A stretch of DNA of 64,000 bases. Origin: Podocnemis expansa. Lineage: Eukaryota; Chordata; Testudines; Podocnemididae. Below, piece after piece: positions 48,075-60,738 of this stretch (its first letter is position 1; each line of letters opens with the position of its first letter). The translations under genes were made by a program, and so were the position numbers. A model generated the notes under the pieces. It had not been told where the DNA came from, made no database searches, and worked only from the letters and a program-made list of their open reading frames with translations. The stretch lies in contig ML682233.1 of NCBI GenBank assembly GCA_007922195.1, positions 260,749 to 324,748 on the forward strand, in the 5' to 3' direction.

Positions 48075-51000
48075 ATGACAACTGTGGAAAAACTCCAAGA
48101 TGAAGCTTCTTGCTCCATCTGTCTGGAGTATTTCCAAGACCCAGTGTCTATACACTGTGGGCACAACTTCTGCAGAGCCTGCATCACTCAGTGCTGGAAG
48201 GAACTGGCTGCCAACTTTTCCTGTCCTCAGTGCAGAGAGACTGCCCAGCAGAAAAACTTCAGGCTGAACAGGGAATTGGGCAGCATGGTGGAGCTGGTGA
48301 AGCAGTTGAAGTTGCAGTCAATGAAAGAGCCAGAGGTGGAGAAAGTGTGTGAGAAACACAAAGAACCTCTGAAACTTTTCTGTGTGGAGGATCATCAATT
48401 AATATGTTTGATCTGCAGAGAAACCTGGGCTCATGGATCTCATACAGTAGTTCCCATAGAGGAGGCTGCCCAGAGGTACAAGGTAGGAAATTTCTCTCCA
48501 GAGCCATTATTTTGGGGATAGTTTTGTTTGTATGTTCCAAATCAAAATGGCAGGTGCTCAGGAAAATGTTATGGAACTTGGGACCTTTGGGAAACTAGTC
48601 CTAGATGAAATTTTTGGGTTTCTTTGCAGTTTAATCAGACTTTTCATTTATTGATGGTCCAGTTTTGCTCACCAGAGAATTCTGGCATGGGATTTTGGCC
48701 CACATCTTCAGAGGTATTTGGGCTTCTGGACTCCATGGAAATCAATGATGATCAGGAACCTACATAGCTTGGAGGAGAAGGGCGTTAGCCACCAGCTTTT
48801 TGATCTGTGCTTCTGATAACTGGGTTTATTTCCAGTTTAACCTGATGATGAGGAGTCCTGTGGCACCTTAGAGACTAACAAAAAGGTTGTGCGGATGTAA
48901 GCTTTCATGGGCTAGAACCCGCTTTGTCAGACGCCTAACTTCTCATTCATTCATTTTGCTAACAAGCATTCCTGCAAGACAGTTTGCTGTTAAATTGCTG
49001 ATCTGTGTGCCTAAGAAAACTGTACATAGTCTAGGAAGCGGGGTAGGGCTGTAGAGCAGTGGTTCCCAACATTTTCTCTGCCGTGGCACACCTTGCTACC
49101 TATAATTAATTTGAGGCATCCCACCATATAGTTTCCAAATGAACTTATGTATATTCATAAGCCAATGAGCCAATCCAGAGCTCTTTGAGTAGGTTTTCAA
49201 ACAATTTTGTGGGACACCTGCTCAGACCTGATGGCACACCTATGTTGGGAAATACGGCTGTACAGCACTGTACATAATTTCATTGCTGCATTGAGCCTGG
49301 AGAAGACGCTCTGTGCCAGGGGTTGGCAGCCCAAAAGACAAGAAGAGCCACTTTTAAAAATGCCTTCAATAACCAAGTGTTTTTAGAGGTGCAATGGGTG
49401 TAGTCTGGTGGAGGGAGCTGGGAGCTGATCCAGGGTGCTTGCCACAGGGTCTGCTGTAGAGCCCTGCACAGATACAAATATGTGGATCCGTATCCAATCT
49501 GCATCCACAAGAAATGGTCCGCAGATATCCATGTTGTATCCGCGGATGTGGATATAAAGCGGATATCTGCAGATATCCGCATATTTGCAGGGCTCTAGCT
49601 CTGTGAAGATAAAAATACGTGGACCCGTATCCGCTCTGCATCAGCAAGAAATGGTCCGCAGATATCCATGTTGTATCTGCGGATATCTGCATATTTGCAG
49701 GGCTCTAGCCTCCTGGTATGGGAACCCAGAACCAGGACTGGGCCCCCCTACAGATTTCCTCAGTTGTGGTGGGGAGCCCAGAGCTCAGCATGGGCCTCCT
49801 GCAGGGTCCCTGGTGGCAGAGGAGATGCCTGGAGCCTGGAGTCACAAGGGGGCAGCCAAAAGCTGCAGACCCCTGCTCTATGCTGATGGGAGACATTAAG
49901 AACATCTCATGAATTAAAGGAGCTGGTAAAAAGTTAAATAAAGTTTAAATTAGATCTATTCCTCAAAGCACCCTCCAAAATACATATATCCTGTCAAATC
50001 TTTTTTTTTTTTTTTTTTAATGTCAGGAGCAAATCACAACTCGATTGCAGGCTCTGAAAGAAGAGAGAGAAAAGCTCCTGGGATTTAAGCTGACTGCAGA
50101 GAAGAGAAGCTGGGAATACCTGGTAGGTGCTCAGAAAAGACAGATATGGGTATCTCTGCTAAGGAGTGGATATCACTGGCCTTGTCTAGACTAGGATTTA
50201 AATGTGTGCTATTAGCTCTTGGGGCTTGTCTACACTTAAAACACCATTTTGGCACAGTGAAAAATGTTAAGATTAAACTTAAAAACCTGGGAGGTGAACA
50301 TTTGTGTCCCTCTGAGATGATATATAAGCCTGTGTGAGGGTGTCTCTTGCTCTATGGCTTTTTGCAGGCAAGAGCTTTGTGTTGTTTTGTGACCATTTTC
50401 TCCTGAGTGTTATGTGATGCATGTGACTGAGGTCATAGGAACTTTTTGGGTGTCTTGCTCATGTGCGTCCATGAACATTTGTCTCTTTGATTGTTGCTTG
50501 TGATCATACCTTGAGCTGTGGCTGGTGTTCCTAGCTCATGGTGGTTACCTGGCCAGAGAAGAATGAGGAAGAGCAGGGTCTCTGTCAGGCACACAGCTGT
50601 GCACCCAGGCTCTTGGAAGCTATGCAGAACATTACCCAAAAGCCTGCAGTCTTCTTTTTCTTTCTTTTTTTTTTTTTTTAAATCTTTTAGCCCATGGATC
50701 TTGCTGGGTCACACAGCCCCAGGCTACAGTATGACCATGAGTCATCAGGTAATTGCAGATGTGACTTTGATCTTATCCTTTTTTTTATCTAGAGTGGAGT
50801 CTTTTTGCTTTTGCAGGCTTTGTCTGCATTGTTCTTCAGCCATTAAGGTGATGCTGGCAGTTTGTCATCAGGACAGGCTGGTGGTTGGAGACTGATCCCA
50901 TCAAACACTCTGCCCCTTCATACATCCAGGCTAAGTTCACACATTTAAATAAAGACAAGTTCCAAAGGGGGTAGCCCTGTTAGTCTAGTTCAGTGGTTTG

Positions 51001-54000
51001 TAAACTTATTTTCTCAGGACCCAGTTGAAAAAGTCATTTATGCCCAGGACCCAACAATTACATCTTTCAGCAATGCATTCCAGTCTTTTGGTGGTGGCAA
51101 CAAGGGTGCTGTGACTCATTACCTGAGGGTCTGTGACCCAGTACTAAGGCCCGACCTGTAGTCTGAAAACCAATAACAAACAAGGTGTCCTGTGCTTCAG
51201 CAAAACTTCAGGTGGGCAATACAAAATGGAGTAAAATAAGCAAGGAGTCTTGTGACACTTAAAGAAAGAGCCCATATAGTCTCGATTAAGTCCTGCTTTC
51301 ACAGAATTTAGCTTGCATATTAATTCGAGTTCAGCTGTTTCTGTCGTTAGAGATATAGCTGGGACATCAAGACTTCAAAGAGAAACAGCTGAACTCGAAT
51401 TAATATGCAAGCTAAATTCTGTGAAAGCTAGTCTGAATCGAGACTATGGATTCTTTTCCCGTTACAAAGGGTAATTTGACTTCAGACTTCCCATGGTTTG
51501 AGCCTGTAAACTGCTCTGATTTGCTGTTACTGTATGACCTGATCCTATGTTTTACACCCCCTTGCATTTAGTTTCATTCCTTTCTGTAAGTTCACCCGTC
51601 TTCAAAGCATCTGAGGAAGTGGGATCTTCTACCACGAAAGCTCATGCAAAAAATAAATCTGTTAGTCTTAAAGTGCCACACAACTCCTTGTTGTTTTTTT
51701 ACTGGACTAGACTAACACGGCTATCCCTTTTGAGATGTATCATAAAGCTCACACACTATTGACATAAACTAGGAAGCTTTAGGCAGATCTTTTTTCTCTC
51801 ATCCGTAGAGATTTAAATTGTCCCCAAAAAAAGTCTTGTAATGAAATTTTAGGGTAGCGAGAAACTTCTCTTCTGCAACTTCCCCTACACTGAGTTGTGT
51901 GAAGTTCCCCTGATTTCTCCTCAGAGTCCTTACGTGCCTTTTCCCCATTTCTATCAAACCATTGCAGGAAAAGATCAAGAAAGAGAGGCAGAGAATTGTG
52001 TTTGAGTTTCAGCAGCTGCACCAGTTTCTGAACGAACAAGAGTGCCTCCTTCTGGCTCGGCTGGAACAGTTGGACAGTTTTATGAAGAGACAAAATGAAA
52101 TGATGACCAGATTTCCCACGGAGATTTGTCATCTGAACAGCTTGATCAGTGAGGTGGAAGGGAAGTGCCAGCAGCCAGCAAGTGAATTCCTGCAGGTGAG
52201 ATAATGTTAGAGACACCCCAGCTGGCTCTGCCCAGCACCCTGAACTATCAACATCATAGTTTAGGGATACGATGAGCTTCTTGCCCTGTTCTCTCTGTTA
52301 CTGGCAAGTAGCCTCTGTGAAATATTGCATGCAGAATGTTTCAGAGCCCCATAGTAACTTCACCGTCAGCTAATGCATTGGGAAGTCCATCCACATGAAT
52401 CCCCAAATATTTAACTCACTGTTGGCATTGCAATAGCCATGAGGAGCCACTATGTGCCAGGCCCAGAGAGAGAGGCACATCCAGGAAATGAACCCAGATC
52501 CCCAGAATCCAGGACAACCCCATAACTCGGCCTCCAAAGTAGGGGGCTGAAAAATTCACTAGGCCAACTTCATGTGCCAGGAGTCTATTATGGAGATGGA
52601 TGTGGAGACTGGGGTGGGAAATACCCCAGATTGTTTCTCTGTGGCCAATAGAAGGTGCTGTCTAACTCCAGAGGGAGAGTGGCTGTATCAGAAAATCCAA
52701 CTCCATGATCTAAATGCTTTAATACGTATGTAGAGGTGGGTTGTAATTTTAGCAGTGTATGGATCTTGAAGCATAAAAGCTCCTTTCCCACTGACCAGGC
52801 AGTATTGCCAGCTTTTCACATGTGCAATAAACTTTCTTTTTCTCTTTTTTGCCCCTTCTAGGACATCAGAATCATGATGAGCAGGTATATGGCTCCTTCA
52901 TTTTCTTGTCATGTTAAAGCCCCTGCCCAGGGCACAGCAGAGAAGCATGTGGAGCATGCACTCCCTGGGTTCAACTTTATCAAGTGGTTTTAAAGGTCTT
53001 CCCTTACTGCATTGTGCCAGAGGTCAGACTAGATGGTTATAACGATCTCATCTGATCTTAAAATCTGAGTCCGTAAGGGGATTGTTGTGGCACCTAAATC
53101 CCTTTGTGGACCTAGGCCTCTATGGTCTAAACACTGTAGAGGAAGCATGTGTGGATGGCACATTTTGGGGGGGTAAGACACAGAGAAATCCATTCTCCAT
53201 GGCCCTCAAAGCATTGACATTCATTGGTACGAGATGCCCGTTAAAATGTAATAAAATAAAGCCTAATAAGAAATCATTTGTGTAATTAATACTACTCACT
53301 TCCAAGAGTTTTCTCTTCCCAGGTGTGAGAAGTTCCAGCAGCCCCTGAGGATTTTTCCTGACCTAGAAAAGAGACTTGGTGATTTCTCTCAGCAAACTGT
53401 TGCTTTAAAGGAGACTCTGAGGCAGTTCAAAGGTACCAAGAGGGGATGCAGGAGAGAAATCAAGATGTGTCTCTGTGACTCTGATAGGAGATGAGCTCTG
53501 GCCACTTAGCAGCCAATATAAAACCAAAAAAATGTTGCTTAGTCATTGATTGGAGCAGTGGGAACCTTCTGAGGCAAAAGAAATTTTAATGGAAATTCAG
53601 AAATGAAATAATGTGATTGTGACTCAGCTATTTCATTAACTTGTTTCTCCTATCTTACCAGAAATGTGCGGCCCAGGGAGGGGAGAAGCGTCAGATCCAA
53701 AGGGGGCTGAATCCTGAATAAACAGAGAAAAAAATCCAGTAAACAATGGTTTACTAACACAGATAAAACCATGAACTGAACAGACAGAGCAGGGAGACAG
53801 GAGAACCAGGGTTTTTTAACCCAACCACCAATTTGGACAGTAATGCTGGAAAAATCAGTCAAGTTATCCATCCTTGGTTGACAATGGCTATGTTCTGTTC
53901 CTACAGCCCAGTCACCACCTTGCACATCAGGCGTAGGAAGCTCCTTCTGGTTTCTGGCAGGAGAGAAAATATGGAACATCCATGGTAGATCATTATTTCC

Positions 54001-56424
54001 ATGGCCATCTTGAACTGCACTGAGAGCTGCACTTGGAAGAAGAGCATTTCACATGCCCTCTGTTGGCTCCCCACAAAATTCTCCTGTTAGTTCGTGTAGC
54101 AAATGACCGTTTATACCAGGCGTGGCCAAACTGTGGCTCGGGAGCCGCATGTGGCTCTTGAATGAAAAAGTGTGGCTTGCAGAAGAGTATCAGCAAATCA
54201 ATTTAGCATGTAAAAGTATATGGCTGTATGCCTCAGTGTGGCGCTTGAAGGTTTAATAATCAACTTGTGTGGCTCTTGAGTTCCTTAAGTTTGGCCACCC
54301 ATGGTTTATATCAAAGCAAACAAGGAATCTAGTGGCATGTTTAAAGACTAACAAATTTATTTATTGCATGATCTTTTGTGGGAGAAAATCCCACTTTGTC
54401 AGATGCTTGAAGATGTGGTGAAGTGGGATTTTTTTCCCCAGGAAAGCTCATGCGATAAATAAATTTGTTTAGTCTTTAAAGGGCCACCAGATTCCTTGTT
54501 TGTTTTGCTGAACTAGACTAACACAGCTGCCCCTTTGGAACTTGTTTGCGCCAAGTCTTCCTGCTTAGCTCATCCTAGCCCAGGGGTCTCAAGCTCAAAT
54601 CATCATGAGGGCCACATGAGGATTAGTAAGGTAGCCTGAGGGCCGCACCACTGAAACCTTTCCATACAATAATATTGCGAATATCGGTAATGATCGTGTC
54701 ATTGCAGGCTGCAGGAAATATCTTTAGGGGCCACATGCAGCCCACAGGCTGCATGTTTGAGACCCCTGTCCTTGACCCTCACCACTCTCCTTTCAACCAG
54801 TGGGTCTGATCAAAGCTGCATAGATCAGAGCCCTTACCAAGACATCAGTCAACAGACCAGGGTTTGATGATGAGAACTGCACCCCTTGCTGGGCTGTTCG
54901 ATGGTCAGTTTAATGTATAGACGTTTTGAGATCCTTTGGTAAAACAAATGACAGAAATCACATCAAAGGCTCCTGTACACTATTGAATATGTTTCATGTG
55001 AATCTAATTTGACTAAAAAATAGGGGAGAAAACTATCTCTGCCCCTCTCCCTCTCTCTGTTTCCATTTCATCGTTAAGCAGACTTAATGAACCTGACTTC
55101 ATGAAATCTTTCCTCTCTAGACACTTTGGCACGGGAACTGGAGACAGATGGGGGTAAATCTCTAGCGTGGGGCATGGCAACTGTTGGAAGAAAGGGTGAG
55201 TTTTTACAGGGCTATTTCCCAGTTTGCATTCGTAGCTCGGGATTGAATGGCAGAAGAACAAAGAACTTCAGGGATCAAATGAAACAGACTCTCACCAACA
55301 GAAAAAGAAGGCGTGACAAGACAAGGGAAGGGACCTTAAATATCAGTCACTGTTAATTCCTGAATTGCTGTTCCTGTGGCAAGCACAGTTGGAGGTGAGA
55401 CGGGGCTGAGGTACCATCCATAGACTGAACATGGCTCAGTGCTGTGACCCCTCTGACACATCCAAAGGAGATTGACCTGATTCTCCCCCAGTGTCCTTTT
55501 GGTGCACATCCTTTGCGTCCTCCATCACCTGGATCTCCCATTTTTTCTTCCCATTGGGTCGAGTTGGTCTCCCTGGTCATCACCTGGTTCTTAAGACTCC
55601 TCCATTGACTATCACCTTTTCCACCGGGGCTGGGAGGCGGCTCTCCATTGGTTGGCATCCACTATTTCTCTTCCCATTCCCCATGGGGTGGGTGCTTTTC
55701 CTTATACTCAACTCCCCCATTCCTGTCCCACTGCACAGGAGATTGGGCTCTGATCTTGGCTGCCTCCTCCTTCCTTCTTGCTGGCTGGGCATGGACAGAG
55801 AGTCAGAAAATAAGAGAGTGTCTCATCCAGAGTAAGGCTGCTGGGGGTGTGAAATGGTCCCAGCCTCCCCCAGGGCTAAGCTCTGCCCCTAACACTCTGA
55901 TTTTCTCTCCTCCAGTGACTGTAACTCTGGATCCAGCCACGGCTCATCCCCAGCTCATCCTGTCTCCAGATGGGAAAAGCGTGAGACGTGGACATGTGCA
56001 GCAGCCTCTGCCCAACAATCCTGAGCGATTTGATTCTGTTCTCTCCGTCCTGGGCCAGGAGGGCTTCACCTGGGGCATATGCTACTGGGAGGTGGAAGTG
56101 GGAGCTGGGGGCATCTGGTCGGTGGGAGTTGCCAGAGAGTCTGTGAAGAGGAAGGGACGGATGAGCAATTACCCAGAGCAGGAGATCTGGGCCGTGGGTC
56201 ACTGGCGTGGTCAATATCGGGCTTACACCTGCTACGAGACCGTTCTGCCGCTTACTAGGATCCCCAGGAGAATCCGGGTCATTCTAGACTATGAAGCGGG
56301 GCGGGTGGCATTTTTTGATGTTGACAACAAGGTCCTGATCTTCATTTTCCCACCAGCCTCTTTCACCGGGGAGAGAATTTTACCTTTCTTTTTGGCAGGA
56401 TCCCTGCTCAGGCTGTGCTCCTGA
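48075..56424 (+). CDS. TRIM family E3 ubiquitin ligase (RING, B-box, coiled coil, PRY-SPRY), complete
   Basis: Exons are 48075-48482, 50027-50122, 51968-52195, 52862-52884, 53323-53432, 55121-55195 and 55916-56424. Lengths 408, 96, 228, 23, 110, 75 and 509 give 482 residues, with all phases matching. The RING starts C13-S-I-C16 and includes CGHNFCRAC and CPQC. The B-box has CEKHKEPLKLFCVEDHQLIC. Exons 2-3 are coiled coil; the last exon is PRY-SPRY (TVTLDPATAHPQLILSPDGK, YWEVEVG, IRVILDYEAGRVAFFDVD). Exon sizes 96/231-like/23 are the classical TRIM pattern. An alternative in-frame donor exists at 55153/55154. It resembles the TRIM7/TRIM27/TRIM39 group of the avian MHC; exact orthology is not assignable here. 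Probable cytoplasmic E3 ligase with a SPRY substrate-recognition domain. Confidence 0.93.
48847..48943. mobile_element. Family A MITE arm in TRIM intron 1
   Basis: GAGGAGTCCTGTGGCACCTT, AGAGACTAACAAAAAGGTTG, TAAGCTTTCATGGGCTAGAA and GCTTTGTCAGACGCC are the family-A blocks. Confidence 0.55.
49057..49257. mobile_element. hAT-like MITE with target duplication
   Basis: It starts CAGTGGTTCCCAACATTTTC and ends TGTTGGGAAATACGG. Flanks CTGTAGAG (49049-49056) and CTGTACAG (49258-49265) match at seven of eight positions. Same family as 5254-5460. Confidence 0.8.
49317..49875. mobile_element. hAT-like element with target duplication, carrying an inner element
   Basis: Ends are CAGGGGTTGGCAGCCC and AAAAGCTGCAGACCCCTG. 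Flanks CTCTGTGC (49309-49316) and CTCTATGC (49876-49883) match at seven of eight positions. About 260 bp inside it (roughly 49450-49710) belong to a different repeat with GAGCCCTGCA / TGCAGGGCTC ends, present as two diverged tandem copies rich in GATATC-type palindromes. Confidence 0.75.
50991..51175. mobile_element. hAT-like MITE nested in family A
   Basis: It starts CAGTGGTTTGTAAACTTATT and ends near GTCTGAAAACCAATA. The body (CAGTACTAAGGCCCGACCTG, AATGCATTCCAGTCTTTTG) matches the better-preserved relative at 61326-61511. Confidence 0.6.
51272..51449. mobile_element. Long-hairpin foldback element
   Basis: Two arms of about 65-70 bases are near-perfect reverse complements. ATAGTCTCGATTAAG, GAATTTAGCTTGCATATTAA and TTCGAGTTCAGCTGTTTCT pair with AGAAACAGCTGAACTCGAA, TTAATATGCAAGCTAAATTC and CTGAATCGAGACTAT. 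About 40 bases lie between the arms. No coding capacity. Confidence 0.85.
54117..54303. mobile_element. Family D hAT MITE with target duplication
   Basis: Ends are CAGGCGTGGCCAAACTGTGG and AGTTTGGCCACCCATG. Flanks GTTTATAC (54109-54116) and GTTTATAT (54304-54311) match at seven of eight positions. Compact relative of 22822-23354. Confidence 0.8.
54313..54547. mobile_element. Family A MITE, full palindrome
   Basis: Left arm: AAGCAAACAAGGAATCTAGT, AAAGACTAACAAATTTATTT, CTTTTGTGGGAGAAAATCCC. Right arm: GAAGTGGGATTT, AAAGCTCATGCGATAAATAA, CTGAACTAGACTAACACAGC, CCCCTTTGGAACTTGTTT. Among the best-preserved copies. Confidence 0.75.
54581..54768. mobile_element. Family C hAT MITE, reverse orientation
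   Basis: Ends are CAGGGGTCTCAAGCTCAAAT and CATGTTTGAGACCCCTG. Flanks TCCTAGCC and TCCTTGAC match at six of eight positions. Confidence 0.7.
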
Positions 56425-59400
56425 GATGGGGCACAGAAGAATGTCCTGTGTGACCCCATAAAATAGGTTTCTCCAGCTTCCGACTCCACAATATCAACAA
56501 GACTGTGACTAGTGCATATTTTCAACCAGTCCAAACAACAGTGAGATAACACAAAGAAGGGAGAGGCAAATGGCTTTCTTCCAGCTTGTCAGTCACAGGT
56601 TGTTGTGATCCTGGAGGATCACAGATTTTGTGAGATCAGGCAATAAGAAATTCTGCCTTTGGTCACCCTGTGATTCTACAGCCTTTACAGGAGATTTTGC
56701 AGCAAAGTAAAGTGCCATTTTAAATAGTGTTTTTAAATAGATTTGAAATTATGCAATTAGCACAGCTGTCCTTGGGATATTCGATTCAGATTATTTGAGT
56801 CCCAGGTGATCAGCTTCCAGCACTTCAACATCTCTGTATTTGTGGAAGCATAGCTATAGGAATGGTTTTCTTACTGTGAACTGGAGATTTTAGCTGCTGA
56901 TTGGGGGACATTTGGGCTCAGATCTTCATTGGTTAAAAAAGTGCATATTTTATTTCCATGGACATTGGATGCCTAAATACCTTTGAGAATCCAGGCTGCG
57001 GGCACCTGGAGTGGGATGAAAGGCTTTTCGAAATTGAGGGCAGGAGTGTGCCTGGGGGTTCTGGTGAAAATGATCAGCAGTGAAGAAAATATTATCAATG
57101 TCTGCATTAATGTTTGAGTTCAAAACCCACTGTACTCCATGGGGGAGTCCACAATTGTTGGTGGAGGAAGGTGAGGAGAGAAAACAGGGACCAGAGAGGA
57201 AGAGAATGGAGAAAACGAGTGGTTTTACTTGTTTGAAGAACTCTATAGTTTTTTAAGGAAAGAAGATTTACATTTCCGTGGGTCACAGAAGGATTGTCTC
57301 GGTAGCTCTGAAAGGCTCTTTTGGGTTTTGGGGTTCATGTATTTGTTTTTTTGTTGGGCGAAAGAATTAAAAGTGCTGTCTTTTAGATTTCCGAGTACAC
57401 CTTGACATCAGTGGGGCAGGTCACAAGCTCTAGAGTTGTGTTGGGGCACACCCTGGAGAAAGGTGGGGAGATGTTGAGACTGGAGTGGCAACCTGAAGAT
57501 GGTGTAGAACCAGGGGTAGGCAACTCCTGGCATTTATACCAAGAGTGGAACGCGAGCCAGCTGGGAGGAGCATGTGCTGTGCTCTGCGGCACCACTGAAA
57601 TGGCCCCTCCTGCTGCCAAAAGCCGCTTTAAGTGGTTTCTCTTGGCCATGTGCTGAGGATGCCGACCCCCCCCCCCCGCTATCACTGAAAGAAGCCACCC
57701 TGAGTAGGCTGTCAGTGATGTGCCTGGAGATCCCCACCCCAGCAGTCGTGTCTGGGGAACCCCCACCCTAGCAGCACCCAAAAAAAGCCAACCGGAGGGG
57801 CTTTCGGCACCACCCTGTCCTCCAGCCACCACTGCAAGAAGCCACCAGGAGTGGGCCACTGCAGAATTTTAGGCAGTGGGCACTAAGTGAGGCTTGAAGA
57901 GGAGTGGCTAGCATGAGGGGTCAGCGAAGCTTGCGAAGCCCTGGCATTGAAAATGATTCATCTGCATATTTGAAGAGTATTTCACCGAGTTTTTATGTAG
58001 CAAAGATGAATTTTTTCGTGGACCAATTTCTGTAGAAAGACAGGCTTTTGAGCTTAAACAGAGGTCTTCTTCAAGTCTTCTTATTTGAGGGAATCATTTA
58101 TTAAGGAAAGGGACTTTGCATTTTTCTGATTGTCACGGATTTACTGTAGCAAAGTGTCTTTATATTTGTAAATGACTTCCATTGTGTATGGAGGTGGGAG
58201 CTGGATGAGTCTGGTGAGTGCAGGTCGCCCCATTGTTGTGTATGTGTAAAATATTGAAATAACCACAGGAGTCATCAAATCCATTTTGAATGGTCTTTTG
58301 TTTTTGCCGTGTCCATTGCCACCGAGATGAGTTACAAGTGAACCACAACTATAAACATGCTTGACTATTTGCTGCATGGAGATCTGCAAGCCAGGATGGG
58401 TCGGAGGCTCAGATATTCCAAAGAGGAGGGCACATACGAAAGTGGAGAACTAAGCATAGTGGTTCCCAGCCTTTGTAGCTCAAGGGCCAAAGGTATCAGT
58501 TTTACAACCCTGATAGGCCACCAGTTGCCACCAGCAGCCTCCAACTTCCCACTGCAGTCAAATGGACAGTGTTCTGCACTGTTGCTTCATGTGCTTCATC
58601 TGGGTCCCTAGGCAATGGCTCCCATCTGCAGCCAGAGGTATGGGAGATCCGTGCTCCCCATCCCCTTCCTCTGGCTCCCACAAGGATCCCAGCCTAGGAC
58701 CTAGCCACTGGAGCATACATCCTCTGCCTTCCTCATCCAATTCTCTAAGGTGTGTTACGTGGAAAGTCCGGCCTATGCTACCAGAAACACTCACTGCTGT
58801 CACATGGGAGCAGTCGAGGTGCAGCAAAGCCACTTCTCCGTGAAGTTTAGCTCCAAGTGGGGGTGAATTCACTGCACCTGTCGCTTCTGACTCAGCCACA
58901 GCAGGTGATGTCTGCAGCACACCAGCTTATTCCAGGAAGGAAAACACGATATTGTTACTAATCGCATTTCTGACGAGAAAAGGTAAATAATTGTTGGACT
59001 CTGGACAGGAAGCAAGGGCTACAAAGAGCCTGGAAGGAAAGCTCCAGTGTCCACATGACTGTAGCATGGAGAAAAGGTAAATAATTGTCAGACTCTGGAC
59101 AGGAAGCGATGGCTACAGCGAGCCATTAAGGAAAGCTCCAGTGTCCTCATGAGTGTAGCATGCTCATTTCAGAGTTGAAGTGTCCTTATTCATAAGGGCC
59201 AACTTTGGGGATGCCCAGGGGCCCCTGCATCTGCAGAAAAGTTTAGGGGGTGTTAATTACCCACTGGAACAGTCAGTGTGATCAGCTGTTGGCAAAGCCC
59301 GCAGATCAGCTATTTCATACACTGGAGCTGCAAACGAGTCTGGTGGCACTTTTAAAGTCTAACAAATTAGTCTTTTAAGTGCCACCAGACTCCTTTTTAG

Positions 59401-60738
59401 TTTTGCTGAACTAGACTACCCTTTGAAACTGTGACTGCAGTTTATCTTGCCCCACCCCTGCCAGTTAATTGCTTGATTTAATCAATCAGCTGTAAAATAC
59501 TGTTTTCTTTCCTTGGGGGCTGGAGACTCTGCTTCCCAGGGTGGGACCCACAGAGGAGGCATGGTCCCAATTCTTTAACTAGGCCCCTCCCCCTGGAACG
59601 AAACCGAAAAAAAAGGCAGCTTACGAGGATAGGGTTAGACTGGTCCCGTCACTGCACTTGCAGCACCGCCAGCCCCCCTGTTGCTCACCTGCGGGCAGGG
59701 CCAGATTAATGCTGCAGCCCAGGGTCTAAGGCTAAACGGGGGAGACCCGAAAATAAACCCAGGAGTGACTGGTGAACCACCTGTTTGAGGATCCTAGCAC
59801 CTAGCTCTGCCACTTCTGCGACGCCGTGCCCCTCCTACCCCTTCCCATCAGAGGCCCTGCCGTGGGCAGCTGGAACCCCAGGCCCCATAGTTTGTGCCCT
59901 AGTGCTGCCCTGCTGCAGCCCACCTTGGCTGTCCTGCACCCCTGTGGTATCCCTCCCCTACTGCCAGGGTGCCCCGCACCAGCCGTGGCCCCAATGTGGC
60001 CCCAGGCTGGCCAGCTCCAAAGAGCGGTGTCAGCCCACGCTGTGCCACAGCACCAGCCTGCCTCGTCCCCAGGCTGGTCGCTCTGCCCTGCAAGCTCTGC
60101 TGTGCCAGCCTGGCCCTGCGCCCACGGGAGAGTTAATCCAGCCCCACCTGCGAGCTGAGCTGCCCTGGGCAGTGTCTTCCCTCCTCCTAATTGCATTAAT
60201 TTGTGTCTCAAGTGGGTGCATGCATGGCTGCAACTCTCAGCCAGGCTTTCTGCCCCAACTTGCCAGGCAGCAGGTAAGCGTGGAGCGGAACGGAGCCAGG
60301 CAAGGAACTATAGTGGATTGGGGCTGCTGATCTGAAAACAGGGCACCCTATGCCCCAGCCTGACCCTGCTGCCCATGCACCCTCCACAGTCCTGGCAGCA
60401 ACGGGGCCAGGATCGGGACTCCTTGGGTAGGGATCATCTTTTGGCACGTCCTGCCGCCTCTGCCCCCTGTGCAACCCTGGAGGGGTATGGAGCCAAGGTG
60501 GGGGCACCCGCTGGTAAACAAGAAGTCAGCAGCTGGGTTCTGATTTTTTTTTTAATTTGAGGTTGGATGGGGGGGGGTCCCCCTCAATATTTATCATCCA
60601 CACTTTCATGACCTGTTTTCTTTCCACCTTTGTCTCCTCCCCCAATATTCTTCCCACTTCCTCCCTTATCATTGACCTTGCCGCTCCTCTCAGAGTGCAG
60701 AGCAGAAGACAGACAGAAGAGCAGACATACTAACAGCT
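56425..60738. other. Intergenic between the two plus-strand TRIM genes
   Basis: No coding exon supported. It holds a hAT-like left end at 57511 (CAGGGGTAGGCAACTCCTGG), a 94-bp tandem duplication at 58981-59168, a shortened family-A MITE at about 59330-59436, and a GC-rich stretch (59690-60510) with open but featureless frames. The last 150 bases before 60739 probably include the promoter and 5' UTR of the next TRIM gene. Confidence 0.45.
58981..59168. repeat. Direct tandem duplication, 94-bp unit
   Basis: AGGTAAATAATTGT(T/C)(G/A)GACTC begins at 58981 and 59075, followed in both by TGGACAGGAAGC, GGCTACA and GGAAAGCTCCAGTGTCC. Two units at about 90% identity by eye. Confidence 0.85.

Larger units (their letters stand above)
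50956..51746. mobile_element. Family A MITE broken by two nested insertions
   Basis: The left end CAAGTTCCAAAGGGGGTAGC is at 50956 and the right end CTAACACGGCTATCCCTTTT at about 51735. The arms are interrupted by a hAT-like element (50991-51175) and a foldback element (51272-51449). Confidence 0.65.

Noticed and set aside
59785..60330. Plus-strand ORF of 181 codons
   Set aside because: Pro/Cys/Ala-rich reading of GC-rich DNA with competing open frames on both strands; no domain.
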